From Clostridioides sp. ES-S-0054-01 (GTDB taxonomy: Bacteria; Bacillota; Clostridia; Peptostreptococcales; Peptostreptococcaceae), in the NCBI GenBank assembly GCA_021561035.1, contig CP067346.1, positions 3,379,001 through 3,443,000 on the forward strand: a stretch of 64,000 nucleotides of DNA. The letters run 5' to 3'. The notes under the pieces were generated by a model that saw only the letters and a program-made list of their open reading frames with translations, was not told the origin of the DNA and searched no databases. Shown piece by piece: positions 31,406 to 40,831 of the stretch; positions within the stretch are counted from its first letter, which is position 1, and the number at the start of each line of letters is the position of its first letter. The translations under genes and the position numbers were made by a program.

Positions 31406-32989
31406 TTAATTTTTAAGTACTTTTCCTGCTTTAATTTTATTGTATTTTCCTTCTTCAACAACACAATTTCCATTTATAATTACGTAATCTATACCTGTAG
31501 GGTACTGCATAGAGTTGATAAAATCATCACAACCACTAACTGTATCCTTGTCAAATATAACTATATCTGCAAAATATCCTTCTTTTAATTCGCCTCTATC
31601 TTTTATACTAAAGCTTGTAGCTGCCTTTTTAGTCATTTTATAAACAGCTTCTTCGATTGTTAGTACATTTAACTCTCTAACATATCTTCCTAGTATTTTA
31701 GGGAAAGAACCATAAGCTCTTGGGTGTGGTTTCCCTGCTAAAAGACCATCTGTACATACATTTTGCTCATCTCTTTTCATGAATCCTATTATATGTTCTT
31801 CTAATCCATAGAAATCTACCATTCCAACTGCATTTTCTTCTTCCTTTAGTAAATCAAACGTTGCATCTAATGGGTCTTTTCCTCTCATTTTTCCAATTTC
31901 TAGTAAGCTCTTACCAATTGTATCTTTATTCTTTTCTGTTTTTACGCTTGTTACAAATATTTGGTCTATTCCAGCAAACTCTATAAAATTATCCCAACCT
32001 TCTATTCCATTTGCTATGTCTTTTTTCATTTTTGCTCTTTCGTTTTCATCACTTAATCTTTCTATTAATTTATCAGTTCCCCCAGAATGTGCCCAAGGAG
32101 GTAAAACTACTCCAAGCATTGTACTTCCTGCTGCATATGGATATTGGTCAAAAGATACTCTTATACCTTCCTTTTCTGCTTTTTCTAAAAGCTCTATAAC
32201 TTGAGGTATATACTTCCAATTTGATTTACCACAAACCTTAAAGTGTGAAAAATGAACTTTTACTCCTGATTGTTTTCCAATTTCTATGATTTCTTCCATT
32301 GATGTTAAAATTGTATCTGCTTCACTTCTTTGGTGAACTACAAATACTCCATCATATTTTGCTACAACCTTACACATCTCTATAATTTCTTCAGTCAATG
32401 AGTATGCACAAGGTATATATATAAGTCCAGTAGACAATCCTATAGCTCCTGCTTTTAGCTCTCTCTCTGTGATTTCACACATTTTTTGAATTTCTTCTTT
32501 AGTAGCAGGTCTATCTTCAAGTCCCATTGCTTCCATTCTAACGTTTCCATGAGGTACTAAATAAGTTTCATTTAAACCTACCCCATTGTCATCCATCATT
32601 TTTAGATAATTCTCTGTAGTTTCATATTTCCAATCAATTTCATCACTTTCACCATCTAGGCCTGCTAAATTTTTTCTCCAAGAAGATATATGTTCTTGAG
32701 GTAGAGGGGCCATAGATATACCATCTTGGCCCAACACTTCTGTTGTAATTCCCTGTCTAATCTTTACCTCATTATATGGATTGACTAAAATAACTAGGTC
32801 TGAATGGCTATGAGTATCTATGAAACCTGGACATATAACTCTACCTTTTGCATCTATAACTTTGTCAACTTCTTCATTTAAATCCTGTGATATTTTTAAT
32901 ATTTTCTCATCTTCTATTAAAATATCTCCTTCATATGCTGGTGTTTTACTTCCATCTACTATAAGCCCATGTTTTATTAAAGTTCTCAC
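31406..32989 (-). CDS. N-acyl-D-amino-acid deacylase (D-aminoacylase) family amidohydrolase
   Basis: A 527-residue amidohydrolase. FIDTHSHSDLVIL holds the first two metal His, followed by IRQGITTEVLGQDGIS (Cys replaced by Leu), the long HFSHFKVCGKSNW region and a C-terminal MTKKAATSFSIKDRGELKEGYFADIVIFD. D-aminoacylases release D-amino acids from N-acyl or N-carbamoyl derivatives, so it could act on carbamoyl or formyl intermediates made by the ring-opening enzymes; this is inference. It is 28 bases upstream of ssnA and 16 bases downstream of the ygeY-like gene. Confidence 0.85.
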   Translation of the reverse strand: MRTLIKHGLIVDGSKTPAYEGDILIEDEKILKISQDLNEEVDKVIDAKGRVICPGFIDTHSHSDLVILVNPYNEVKIRQGITTEVLGQDGISMAPLPQEHISSWRKNLAGLDGESDEIDWKYETTENYLKMMDDNGVGLNETYLVPHGNVRMEAMGLEDRPATKEEIQKMCEITERELKAGAIGLSTGLIYIPCAYSLTEEIIEMCKVVAKYDGVFVVHQRSEADTILTSMEEIIEIGKQSGVKVHFSHFKVCGKSNWKYIPQVIELLEKAEKEGIRVSFDQYPYAAGSTMLGVVLPPWAHSGGTDKLIERLSDENERAKMKKDIANGIEGWDNFIEFAGIDQIFVTSVKTEKNKDTIGKSLLEIGKMRGKDPLDATFDLLKEEENAVGMVDFYGLEEHIIGFMKRDEQNVCTDGLLAGKPHPRAYGSFPKILGRYVRELNVLTIEEAVYKMTKKAATSFSIKDRGELKEGYFADIVIFDKDTVSGCDDFINSMQYPTGIDYVIINGNCVVEEGKYNKIKAGKVLKN

Positions 32990-33004
32990 AAAACCATCTC
33001 CTAA

Positions 33005-34192
33005 TTATTTTTTATAAACTGATTTTAATATACCATAGTATCCTTCTGCACCTTTAAACAATTGGTCTAATTCTATATACTCATCTATTGTATGAGCAAG
33101 ATTTTCTTTAGAAGGACCAAATCCTATAGTTCTTATTCCAGCCTCACCTGCATAGTGGCTTCCATTTGTACAGAATGAGTATTGAGTTATTTCTGAATCT
33201 ATTCCAGCTTCTTTTAATCCTTTATATGCTGCTTGAACAAATTCATCTTCTTCATCATATAACCAACCTGGGAAGAATCTTTCACTCTCTATAGTATTTC
33301 CTGTGTAACAATCAGCTTTTTCAACTGCATAAGAAACTTTTGCATTTAATTCTTTATCTTCTTTCATCATTTCATCTAACAATGCTTGTATTGGAGCTAA
33401 TACTCCTTCTCTTGTTTCTCCAACTAATAATCTTCTATCAAAAGTAGCTTTACAGTAATCTGGCACTACTGAAGCTCCTGGATATGGAGAAGATTTTATA
33501 TCTGTTAAAACTAGTATTCCATCACCTAAAACTGGATGAGTTGGAGGTACTAATTGTTGTATCTTTTGGATTACATTAGCCATTTTGTAAACTGCATTTA
33601 CACCTTTTTCTGGATTAGCAGAGTGAGCTGGTTTACCAAAAGTCTCTACTACTATTTCTCCTCTACCTCTTTGACCAATTTTTAAATTTAATTCTGAAGA
33701 TTCACCTATTACAACATAATCAGGTTGAACAGCCTTACTTATTTCTCTAGCTGAAACTCCTTCAAATATTTCTTCGTGAACAACACCTGCTACGTATAAT
33801 TCACCTTCAAAATCTTTGTTAGTATCTTCTGCAAAGTATGAAACAGCCGCCATCATAGCACTTACTTGACCCTTCATATCAGAAGTTCCTCTACCATATA
33901 TTTTACCATCTACTATTCTTCCTTCAAAAGGAGGAACGCTCCATTTACTTGCATCTGGAACTGGAACTGTGTCTATATGTCCATCAAATAATATTTTTTT
34001 ACCTGGTTTGTTTCCTTTTATACATCCTACTATATTTCCATATTTATCTCTCGACCAGCTATCAAAACCTAGCAAAGCAAAATTCTCTTCTATTGCTTTT
34101 ACTACATTTTCTTCTTGACCTGAATAACTAGCATTTCTTATTAAATCTTGGCATACTTCAGTTAATTGTTTTTTTCTTATTTCATTTAACAT
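33005..34192 (-). CDS. YgeY-type M20 peptidase/hydrolase (selenium-metabolism-linked)
   Basis: A 395-residue M20 metalloenzyme. Zinc ligands and catalytic residues are in FDGHIDTVPVPD, YGRGTSDMKGQ and VVHEEIFEG, with a dimerisation domain in the middle. Family members cleave peptides or remove acyl or carbamoyl groups. The YgeY subgroup occurs next to diaminopropionate ammonia-lyase and selenium-dependent molybdenum hydroxylases, as here. GGGG stands just upstream of the ATG. The gap from dpaL is 203 bases and contains a T-rich repeat but no terminator. Confidence 0.9.
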   Translation of the reverse strand: MLNEIRKKQLTEVCQDLIRNASYSGQEENVVKAIEENFALLGFDSWSRDKYGNIVGCIKGNKPGKKILFDGHIDTVPVPDASKWSVPPFEGRIVDGKIYGRGTSDMKGQVSAMMAAVSYFAEDTNKDFEGELYVAGVVHEEIFEGVSAREISKAVQPDYVVIGESSELNLKIGQRGRGEIVVETFGKPAHSANPEKGVNAVYKMANVIQKIQQLVPPTHPVLGDGILVLTDIKSSPYPGASVVPDYCKATFDRRLLVGETREGVLAPIQALLDEMMKEDKELNAKVSYAVEKADCYTGNTIESERFFPGWLYDEEDEFVQAAYKGLKEAGIDSEITQYSFCTNGSHYAGEAGIRTIGFGPSKENLAHTIDEYIELDQLFKGAEGYYGILKSVYKK

Positions 34193-34350
34193 TTTGATAT
34201 TCCCCCATATAATTTTTAATTTGTTGACGTTTTACTTTGATATTTCACTTAATCTATTGATTTTTTACTTCTTTATATTTTATTTATTAAACTTTTATTT
34301 AGACTTTATTTTAATTTTATTTAGTTTTTATTTTGAGTTTTTCATTTGCT

Positions 34351-34405
34351 TAAGTTTTTATTTTACTTATTAAGTTTTTATTTTACTTAAGTCTTTTATT
34401 TACTT
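34351..34405. repeat. 20-bp T-rich tandem repeat at the dpaL 3' end
   Basis: TAAGTTTTTATTTTACTTA occurs at 34351-34369 and 34371-34389, and a third, shorter copy runs into the dpaL stop codon at 34396. Confidence 0.6.
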
Positions 34406-35610
34406 TGGCACTCACCATTCCAAACTATATCTCTATATTTGTCAGGGTCAGTGTCTCCTTCTGTACTTATTAATAATACTTTAGAGTTCTCATCTAGTTT
34501 TAAAGCTTCTCTTAAATCTTTTAAATCTTCACTTTCAAGAATTGAAACTAATGCTCCAGTTGTAACTGCTCCAGATTCTCCAGATATTACTTTCTCATCT
34601 CCTCTTAAAGGATTTCCTAGTATTCTCATACCTTTAGCAGACACCCAGTCTGGTGCTGAAACGAATGCTGATGAATAATTTTTTAACACTTCAAACCCTA
34701 TAGTATTTGGCTCTCCACAAGCAAGCCCTGCCATTATAGTTGGCATATCTCCTCCAACAAATCTTGGCTTTCCATCTCCTGCTTCTGCTGATTTATAGTA
34801 ACAGTCAGCTTCATCAGCCTCTACTACTACTGTTATTGGGCATTCATCATATATTGAAGCAATATACCCTTGGACTGCACCAGCAAGTGAACCAACTCCT
34901 GCTTGCACAAATACGTGTGTTGGTCTATCTACTCCATGTTCTTTTAATTGCTCTATAGCTTCTTTAGCCATAGTTCCATATCCTTGCATTATCCATGCTG
35001 GTATTTCTTCATATCCGTCCCATGCTGTATCTTGAACCATTACTCCATGGTCATCAGCTTCTGCATAATCATTAGCTAATCTTACTGCATCATCATAGTT
35101 TAAGTCTGTTATACTAGCATCTGCTCCTTCTCCTTTGATTTTATTTAATCTAAATTCAGAAGAACCTTTTGGCATTAATACAACAGATTTTTGACCTAAT
35201 TTATTGGCTGTCCAAGCAACTCCTCTACCGTGATTTCCATCTGTAGCTGTAAAGAAAGTTATTTCTCCTAACTTTTCTTTTATTTCTTTTGAAGTTAATT
35301 TATCATATCCTAACTCCGATATATCTGTATCTAATCTTTGAGCTAGGTATCTACCCATAGAGTAAGAACCCCCTAAAACTTTAAATGCGTTTAATCCAAA
35401 TCTATAAGACTCATCTTTAACATATATTCCGCTTACTCCTAGTGATTTTGCTAAGTTATCTAATTTAACTAAAGGAGTTTTTTCATATTGTGGAAAGCTC
35501 TCATGGAAAGCTTTAGCCTTTGCAATTTCTTCATCTTTTAAAAATTCAATCCCTTTTTCTTTTTCCTCTGATTTAGGTAAGTTATTTAATTTCCATTTTA
35601 TTTCTCTCAT
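34396..35610 (-). CDS. dpaL: 2,3-diaminopropionate ammonia-lyase
   Basis: A PLP enzyme of 404 residues that splits 2,3-diaminopropionate into pyruvate and two ammonia. The PLP lysine is in LNAFKVLGGSY (Lys about 77). DGNHGRGVAW, QAGVGSLAGAV and the glycine-rich loop GLACGEPN fit the DAL/threonine-deaminase fold (E. coli YgeX). It is the first gene downstream of a consensus sigma-54 promoter and so the first gene of the long operon. Pyruvate and ammonia from this enzyme would be usable end products. Its place in a purine cluster matches the gut-bacterial purine-degradation clusters described recently. Confidence 0.93.
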   Translation of the reverse strand: MREIKWKLNNLPKSEEKEKGIEFLKDEEIAKAKAFHESFPQYEKTPLVKLDNLAKSLGVSGIYVKDESYRFGLNAFKVLGGSYSMGRYLAQRLDTDISELGYDKLTSKEIKEKLGEITFFTATDGNHGRGVAWTANKLGQKSVVLMPKGSSEFRLNKIKGEGADASITDLNYDDAVRLANDYAEADDHGVMVQDTAWDGYEEIPAWIMQGYGTMAKEAIEQLKEHGVDRPTHVFVQAGVGSLAGAVQGYIASIYDECPITVVVEADEADCYYKSAEAGDGKPRFVGGDMPTIMAGLACGEPNTIGFEVLKNYSSAFVSAPDWVSAKGMRILGNPLRGDEKVISGESGAVTTGALVSILESEDLKDLREALKLDENSKVLLISTEGDTDPDKYRDIVWNGECQSK

Positions 35611-35679
35611 TTATTTTATATTCCCCTTTCAAATTTTTCGGTGTCATTTTAATGTTTTATCTTTGTGTTTTAATAGTAA

Positions 35680-35696
35680 AGCAATTACTATGCCAA
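35680..35696 (-). promoter_or_regulatory. Sigma-54 (-24/-12) promoter of the dpaL operon
   Basis: On the minus strand the sequence is TTGGCATAGTAATTGCT. GG and GC are separated by ten bases, the required spacing, and both consensus dinucleotides are present. It lies about 70 bases upstream of the dpaL ATG. Confidence 0.9.
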
Positions 35697-35807
35697 TATT
35701 ATTTATTCTAAAAACAATTTTTTTATGTTGGAATTACATATATTTATAAGATTTCTTTAAAATTTATAAATATTAAATATGAAAAGTAAGATTTATAAAA
35801 GAAAAAA

Positions 35808-35856
35808 TTCTCATATTGGGAAATTTTTATCAATACGAGAATTATCAATTCGAGAA
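35808..35856 (-). promoter_or_regulatory. Upstream activator sequence for the dpaL promoter
   Basis: TTCTCATATTG (35808-35818) is inverted against CAATACGAGAA (35831-35841), and CAATTCGAGAA (35846-35856) repeats the latter 15 bases on. The block lies about 112 bases from the -24 box, a normal enhancer distance. The same three-part arrangement occurs at 40832-40878 before the ridA promoter. Confidence 0.75.
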
Positions 35857-35953
35857 ATCGTTTCTTTATTTTAATTTTTGCTTTGTTATGCTCTTATTCT
35901 TTATATGTCTACTATTTTGTCATATATCTTACTACTTTTATTTTCTATAATTG

Positions 35954-36088
35954 CTATTTCATTTTGTCAATGAATATAACGTCTTTATTTGCAAGTTCAA
36001 ATTTACCGGATATACTTTGAATAGCTGGAAGAGTGTTTAAATATCCTTTTTCATTTAATACTAGTTCCACTAAATGCTTCTTTTGCAT
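35954..36088 (-). pseudogene. Remnant of a second sigma-54 activator gene with its promoter
   Basis: A 44-codon ORF contains GKFELANKDVIFIDKMK, a decayed copy of the Walker B segment [18 protein letters not shown] in the intact activator. Its upstream sequence (36095-36260) matches the leader of the intact gene (39800-39965) almost base for base, including TTGACT-N17-TAAAAT. Most of the coding region is deleted. The gap 35611-36358 therefore holds the dpaL promoter, its enhancer and this remnant. Confidence 0.75.
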
Positions 36089-36314
36089 AGAAAAATTATC
36101 ATTTTAGCTATATTTTAACATATAGTCAAATTTTTTTAAAATATATATAACATTACTTATTTGTATATTTTCATAAAAATACATAATCTTAATTATAAAA
36201 AATTCTTTTTATATCGCAATTAGCTTAATTATAATACACAAATAATAAAATAATGTGTTATTTGAAGTAAAAATAGACAACTCAAAGTTAATACCAGCAA
36301 ATTAATTTAAAAAT

Positions 36315-36348
36315 AAAAAAGGAGTATATTATCATAAAACTCCTTTTT
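36315..36348 (-). terminator. Terminator downstream of the small membrane-anchored gene
   Basis: AAAAAAGGAGT (36315-36325) pairs with ACTCCTTTTT (36339-36348), with a T-run on the minus strand. Confidence 0.8.
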
Positions 36349-36358
36349 CTTTTATAGC

Positions 36359-36739
36359 TTATTTATCCAAGTAAATTGGAGGATATTTTAAATTCTTAAG
36401 TTTCTTAACATCCGTCAGTTCATGACCATCACTTGAGTCATATATTTGTAATAAAACCTTGTTTACGCGTAAAGCATAATAATCATCACTATAAAAATAT
36501 TGATATTCATATTGAGAATCATCCTTATAAAATACCTTATAAAGGATACCCTCGTAACTTGCCTTTTTTGCTTTTTCTTTTATAATTTTACTTATATTAT
36601 CTTTTGAAACGCCCTGTTCTACCATGTATTTATTAATACGTTTTTCAGCTTCATTCCAAGGTTTAAAGTATTTATCATATACAAAAAATCCCGTAAATCC
36701 TATAATTAATACTAGTAAAACAACTCGATATTTTTTCAT
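36359..36739 (-). CDS. Small membrane-anchored protein, unknown function
   Basis: A 126-residue protein with one N-terminal hydrophobic segment (residues about 5-21, MKKYRVVLLVLIIGFTGFFV) and a charged outer part rich in Lys, Tyr and Asp. I do not recognise a domain. AGGAGG precedes the ATG. It lies 84 bases downstream of a lipoprotein gene in the same orientation, and the two probably form one transcript ending at the hairpin just after its stop. Confidence 0.65.
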   Translation of the reverse strand: MKKYRVVLLVLIIGFTGFFVYDKYFKPWNEAEKRINKYMVEQGVSKDNISKIIKEKAKKASYEGILYKVFYKDDSQYEYQYFYSDDYYALRVNKVLLQIYDSSDGHELTDVKKLKNLKYPPIYLDK

Positions 36740-36822
36740 ATAAACCTCCTTATTTTAATAAAAGTTATCATATTTAAATTCATTATAATGAACTTTAACT
36801 ATGTTATAAATTTTCTAATACA

Positions 36823-37482
36823 CTAAGACTTTGGAATATCAAAATCATAGTTACAACTTAATTGTAAAGTTTTAATGTATTTTCCAGATTTATTAACTTG
36901 AACAACTTTAATCGGTATATAATTCTTATAAGGAAGTTCTACAATACCATCCTTTTTATTAAATGTTTTTTTAACTACATCAAAGAACTCTGTCTCTGTT
37001 AATTTAGTATTAGTTAATGACTTAAATATATTGTATATGGCTTTAACATATTTATCATTTTCAAACAATTCCATATTTTCTGGATATTCTTTAGCACACA
37101 GAATATATAGTGTTGCCTTACCTTTTTTATAGTCTTCGGACATAGAGTAATTTAAACTTTGAATAGATTTTGTAGGAGGATTTTCGAAGCCTCCTATAGA
37201 TACTACAAAACTACCATCTGAAAATGAATTCGCAACTGTAAGACCACTATCTGTTATAGCTTTTGAAAACTTTTTAGATATATCTTGTCTAACCTTATAA
37301 ACTCCTTCTATGGTGTTAATTTGTTTCGAATAATCTTCAAATAGTTTAGGTTCGTATTCTTCAGTTGCTTTAGTTTCAGTTTCAATTAAGTTTTTTGATG
37401 AATTAGGCATACATCCTGCCATTAAACATACACTTATACTCAAAACTAATATCATAGCTAATATAGATTTTTTTACTTTCAT
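36823..37482 (-). CDS. Predicted lipoprotein, unknown function
   Basis: A 219-residue protein with a clear lipoprotein signal: KKSILAMILVLSISVCLMAG followed by Cys. The mature part is soluble and has no motif I recognise. It is preceded by GGAGGAAG. Its leader region carries a direct-repeat element and hairpin that are duplicated before the ABC exporter at 45.5-48.1 kb, which suggests shared control. The next gene downstream is the membrane-anchored protein. Confidence 0.7.
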   Translation of the reverse strand: MKVKKSILAMILVLSISVCLMAGCMPNSSKNLIETETKATEEYEPKLFEDYSKQINTIEGVYKVRQDISKKFSKAITDSGLTVANSFSDGSFVVSIGGFENPPTKSIQSLNYSMSEDYKKGKATLYILCAKEYPENMELFENDKYVKAIYNIFKSLTNTKLTETEFFDVVKKTFNKKDGIVELPYKNYIPIKVVQVNKSGKYIKTLQLSCNYDFDIPKS

Positions 37483-37607
37483 ATACTTTCTTCCTCCATT
37501 ATATCTCTACTTATCAAGTATTTATTAATTACTTACCATAGCACCTTCGTTTATGACTAATCATTCTGATAAATATCAGAAAACTTATAAATTCTTATAC
37601 TATAAAA

Positions 37608-37652
37608 AATAAGGATGATATCTTCTGTTATTAAAAAGATATCATCCTTATT
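37608..37652 (-). terminator. Leader hairpin (possible attenuator) of the lipoprotein gene
   Basis: AATAAGGATGATATCTT (37608-37624) is a perfect inverted repeat of AAGATATCATCCTTATT (37636-37652). On the minus strand it starts within about ten bases of the predicted transcription start and ends in TTTTTT, upstream of the lipoprotein gene. The rest of the gap 37483-37969 holds no supportable gene. Confidence 0.7.
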
Positions 37653-37671
37653 TTTTAGTATCAATATATAT

Positions 37672-37701
37672 GACCCAACTAGTAGTTCAATCGACCCAAC
37701 T
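37672..37701 (-). promoter_or_regulatory. LytTR-like direct repeats, copy 1
   Basis: On the minus strand AGTTGGGTC occurs twice, separated by 12 bases (period 21), followed closely by a possible -10 (TATATT or GATACT). Spacing and the GTT core resemble binding sites of LytTR response regulators. An almost identical block stands before the ABC exporter. Confidence 0.6.
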
Positions 37702-37969
37702 GTCATTATTTTAGTTTAATGGTATGTATATGTTTAGTCCAAAGTTTCCTTATTTCATCTTTTAACATCTTCACTATTATTTTTAAGACTATCTATAACA
37801 AATATAATTATTTATATTATGATAGAACTTTTTTATCTTCTTTCTTACAAGTTAATATACCTTTTAGTATAATAAAACATATAAGTATTAATAAAACCAA
37901 TAGTAACTTAGATATAAACTTCAGCATATTGTATGCCAAGAAATTAAAAAAATTTCTTCTTTATTTAAA

Positions 37970-39772
37970 TTATTGTTGATCTTCTTCCAATTTTCTATAT
38001 AATGTAGCCAAACCTATACCCAAGTCTTTTGCTATTTTCTTCTTCGTCTTTGTATCTCTTCCGTATTTATTCAACAACTTATTTATATAAGTAAACTCTA
38101 ATTCTTTAATTGAAAGTATCTTTTCTTGATTTTCTACTATCCCTTCAACTATATCATCTTCAAATGTTACATTTGTACTCTTACATACATTTCCATTAAT
38201 ATTATAATAGTTCAAGATATCTAACGGAAGCATATCTTTGTATATTATTCCATCATCTCCAACTAAATTCATCATATATTCAACTGCATTTTCCAGTTCT
38301 CTTATATTTCCCGGCCAATTATAGTTAATCAACATATTCATTACATTTTCTTCTATTTTATTCAATTGAATACCTAATTCTAAAGAATATTTAGAAGCAA
38401 ACTTCATCATTATTGCTTCAATATCATCTTTTCTTTCCCTAAGAGGTGGCAAATTTATAGGAATTACATTTAATCTATAGTATAAATCATCTCTAAACTT
38501 ACCCTCATTTACTAATTTCAATAAATTTTTATTTGTAGCAGCAATCACTCTTATATCTAAATCTATAAGTTTATTTGACCCAATTCTCGCAAATTTTCGC
38601 TCTTGTAAAACTCTAAGTAACTTTGCTTGTAGAGGCATTGATAAATCGCCCATTTCATCAAGAAATATAACACCTTCATTTGCAAGTTCAAATTTACCTA
38701 CTTTACCTCCACTATTAGCTCCACTAAATGCTCCCTTTATATAGCCAAATAATTCACTTTCAAGTAGGTTTTCTGGGATAGCGGCACAGTTTATAGCAAT
38801 AAATGGCTTATTCCACCTACTACCTTCAGCATGTATGGCTCTAGCAATTAACTCTTTACCAGTCCCACTTTCTCCAGTTATAAGAACAGTTGAATTTGAT
38901 TTCGCTAATTTCTTAGTTCTCTCTTTTACTTTTACCATTGCTTCTGAATTTCCAATTATAGAATCTATATCACTATTTCCCCATCCACTATTAACTTTTC
39001 CATGTCCTTTATGATTGATATATGTCTTATCAAATATTATTATTTTGTCATATTGATTTATATATGGATATACAGGAATTATTTTGGCATTTATATTATA
39101 AATCTTGTTATCAATATCAATTTCTAATAGTTCATGTCCATTTGAGGAGGATTCAACAGATACTATATTTACTATATTTTCTCTTATCTCTTTCTCAATA
39201 TCCAATTTTTTTAAAGCAATATTGTTTATGTAAGATATTTTGCTATTTATGTCCAGTATTATAACGCCTTTTTCAACATTTTCAATTATTTCTATCATCA
39301 TATCCATTTTTCTACTACTATTTTTTGACGCTTCATGTTCTTCTATCTTCATAGAAATTAAATCACATATATGATTGACAAATTTTAAATAATTATCTAT
39401 TTTTTCACTTATTTCTATTTTTTTAGTTTTATCTGTACTAATAGCACCAATTACTCCTATAGTTCGATTATTATACTTTATTGGAACTGCTATTATTACT
39501 TTATTTAAGCATTTCATGTAATGGGAACATTCTATACAAAGCTGATTGTCGCATATATCTAATACGACTAATTCCTGACCTGTCTGTATAACTTTATCAT
39601 AAATAAAGCCCTCTGTAACAACGCTTTCATTTATCTTTGATTTATATAGACCTGTGCCACTAATTCTTATTAATCTATCATCAACTATTTCAATATCTAC
39701 ATCTAACACACTAGCTACTGTTTCAGTGTATTTTATCATTTCTTGTTGAAATTCTTTTAATTTACTTAACAT
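37970..39772 (-). CDS. Sigma-54-dependent transcriptional activator (GAF-PAS-AAA+-Fis)
   Basis: A 600-residue enhancer-binding protein. The N-terminal half reads as a GAF-like sensor (about 1-145, containing [15 protein letters not shown], a Cys cluster) and a PAS-like segment (about 155-250). The AAA+ domain follows: Walker A GESGTGKE (about 300), the sigma-54 contact loop GAFSGA in place of GAFTGA (about 346) and Walker B LDEMGD (about 370). A Fis-type helix-turn-helix ends the protein ([20 protein letters not shown]). An earlier in-frame ATG at 39784 has no SD, whereas GGGGGAG precedes the ATG at 39772. It lies between the two sigma-54 promoters and is the obvious regulator of both. Confidence 0.92.
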   Translation of the reverse strand: MLSKLKEFQQEMIKYTETVASVLDVDIEIVDDRLIRISGTGLYKSKINESVVTEGFIYDKVIQTGQELVVLDICDNQLCIECSHYMKCLNKVIIAVPIKYNNRTIGVIGAISTDKTKKIEISEKIDNYLKFVNHICDLISMKIEEHEASKNSSRKMDMMIEIIENVEKGVIILDINSKISYINNIALKKLDIEKEIRENIVNIVSVESSSNGHELLEIDIDNKIYNINAKIIPVYPYINQYDKIIIFDKTYINHKGHGKVNSGWGNSDIDSIIGNSEAMVKVKERTKKLAKSNSTVLITGESGTGKELIARAIHAEGSRWNKPFIAINCAAIPENLLESELFGYIKGAFSGANSGGKVGKFELANEGVIFLDEMGDLSMPLQAKLLRVLQERKFARIGSNKLIDLDIRVIAATNKNLLKLVNEGKFRDDLYYRLNVIPINLPPLRERKDDIEAIMMKFASKYSLELGIQLNKIEENVMNMLINYNWPGNIRELENAVEYMMNLVGDDGIIYKDMLPLDILNYYNINGNVCKSTNVTFEDDIVEGIVENQEKILSIKELEFTYINKLLNKYGRDTKTKKKIAKDLGIGLATLYRKLEEDQQ

Positions 39773-39808
39773 AGTCTCCCCCATTAGAATTTAATTTACC
39801 AAATTATC

Positions 39809-39837
39809 AGTTTAGCTATATTTTAACATATAGTCAA
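39809..39837 (-). promoter_or_regulatory. Sigma-A promoter of the activator gene
   Basis: TTGACT and TAAACT are separated by 17 bases on the minus strand, about 40 bases upstream of the gene. The same promoter survives in the decayed copy at 36101-36129. Confidence 0.6.
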
Positions 39838-39984
39838 TTTTAAAAATATATATAAAACATTACTTATTTATATATTTGCATTAAAACACATAATCTTAAT
39901 TGTAAAAAGTTTGTTTCATATAATTATTACCTTAATTGTAATATACAGATAATAAAATAAATCACAATGCAATAATAAAATACA

Positions 39985-40050
39985 AAAAAGCTTTCCTCGT
40001 ATAACAAATATATTTTTGACACAAAAATATACATTACATGAGAAAAGCTC
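39985..40050 (-). terminator. Terminator downstream of ridA
   Basis: On the minus strand AGCTTTTCTCATGTAA pairs imperfectly with TTATACGAGGAAAGCT, and TTTTTTG follows. It lies between the ridA stop codon and the activator gene. The rest of the 39773-40174 gap is T-rich. Confidence 0.65.
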
Positions 40051-40174
40051 AATAGTTAAATATTTAGATAGATTTTTATATAGACTTTTTAATATAAACT
40101 TTTTTAATTGTAGACTTTTTTTTATTAGTTTTTAATTTTCATTAGTTTTGTTATTGGTTTTATTGTTATAATAC

Positions 40175-40552
40175 TTATAGTACTGCCATTGCTTCAATTT
40201 CTAAAACTGCATCTTTTGGTAATTGAGCAACTTGTACACATGATCTTGCTGGTGGATTTTCTTTAAAATATGTAGCATACACTTCATTAATATCATTAAA
40301 ATCCTTTAAATCTTTTACAAATACTGTAGTCTTAAATATTTTATCCATACTTGTACCAGCTTGTTCTAATATTGCTTTTACATTATCTAAAGAAGCTTTT
40401 GTTGCTTCTTTTGGGTCAGATACTAACTCACCAGTCTTCATATCTATTGGAAGTTGACCTGATGTAGAAACTATATTTCCAACTTGAATCGCTTGAGAAT
40501 ATGGTCCAATTGCTCCTGGAGCTTTCTCTGTAGCTATTACTACTTTTGACAT
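40175..40552 (-). CDS. ridA: RidA-family enamine/imine deaminase
   Basis: A 125-residue protein with the complete RidA pattern: APGAIGPYSQAIQVGNIVSTSGQLP, LDNVKAILEQAG, KTTVFVKDLKDF and the C-terminal RSCVQVAQLPKDAVLEIEAMAV (the Arg and Glu of the active site). RidA hydrolyses reactive 2-aminoacrylate-type imines released by PLP lyases. Diaminopropionate ammonia-lyase makes such an intermediate, so control of ridA by the same sigma-54 activator as dpaL makes biochemical sense. AGGAGG precedes the ATG. Confidence 0.95.
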   Translation of the reverse strand: MSKVVIATEKAPGAIGPYSQAIQVGNIVSTSGQLPIDMKTGELVSDPKEATKASLDNVKAILEQAGTSMDKIFKTTVFVKDLKDFNDINEVYATYFKENPPARSCVQVAQLPKDAVLEIEAMAVL

Positions 40553-40710
40553 GACTTCACCTCCTATTATTAAGTTATATTTACAGGAAAATAAAATTTC
40601 CTAAACACCAATATCAATATGAACCTTTAGATTAAATTTCAAATCTAAAACTTCAAATAATCAATACTTAGATGATTATATTTATTTGTGTCCATGTTAA
40701 CTTTTATTAA

Positions 40711-40727
40711 AGCAATTAACATGCCAA
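40711..40727 (-). promoter_or_regulatory. Sigma-54 (-24/-12) promoter of ridA
   Basis: On the minus strand the sequence is TTGGCATGTTAATTGCT, GG and GC ten bases apart. It differs from the dpaL promoter at only three positions and lies about 160 bases upstream of the ridA ATG. Confidence 0.88.
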
Positions 40728-40831
40728 ACTTTACCTATATATAAAATTTTGTGAAGTCATTCAAACTAGCCACATCTAAATATTTTTATAAAAAAACGCT
40801 TCAAAATTATTTTTCCGTAATGTCAATTTTT

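Noticed and set aside
37719..37979. 86-codon plus-strand ORF opposite the lipoprotein and activator genes
   Set aside because: No ribosome binding site, low complexity, and no domain; it lies in an AT-rich gap.
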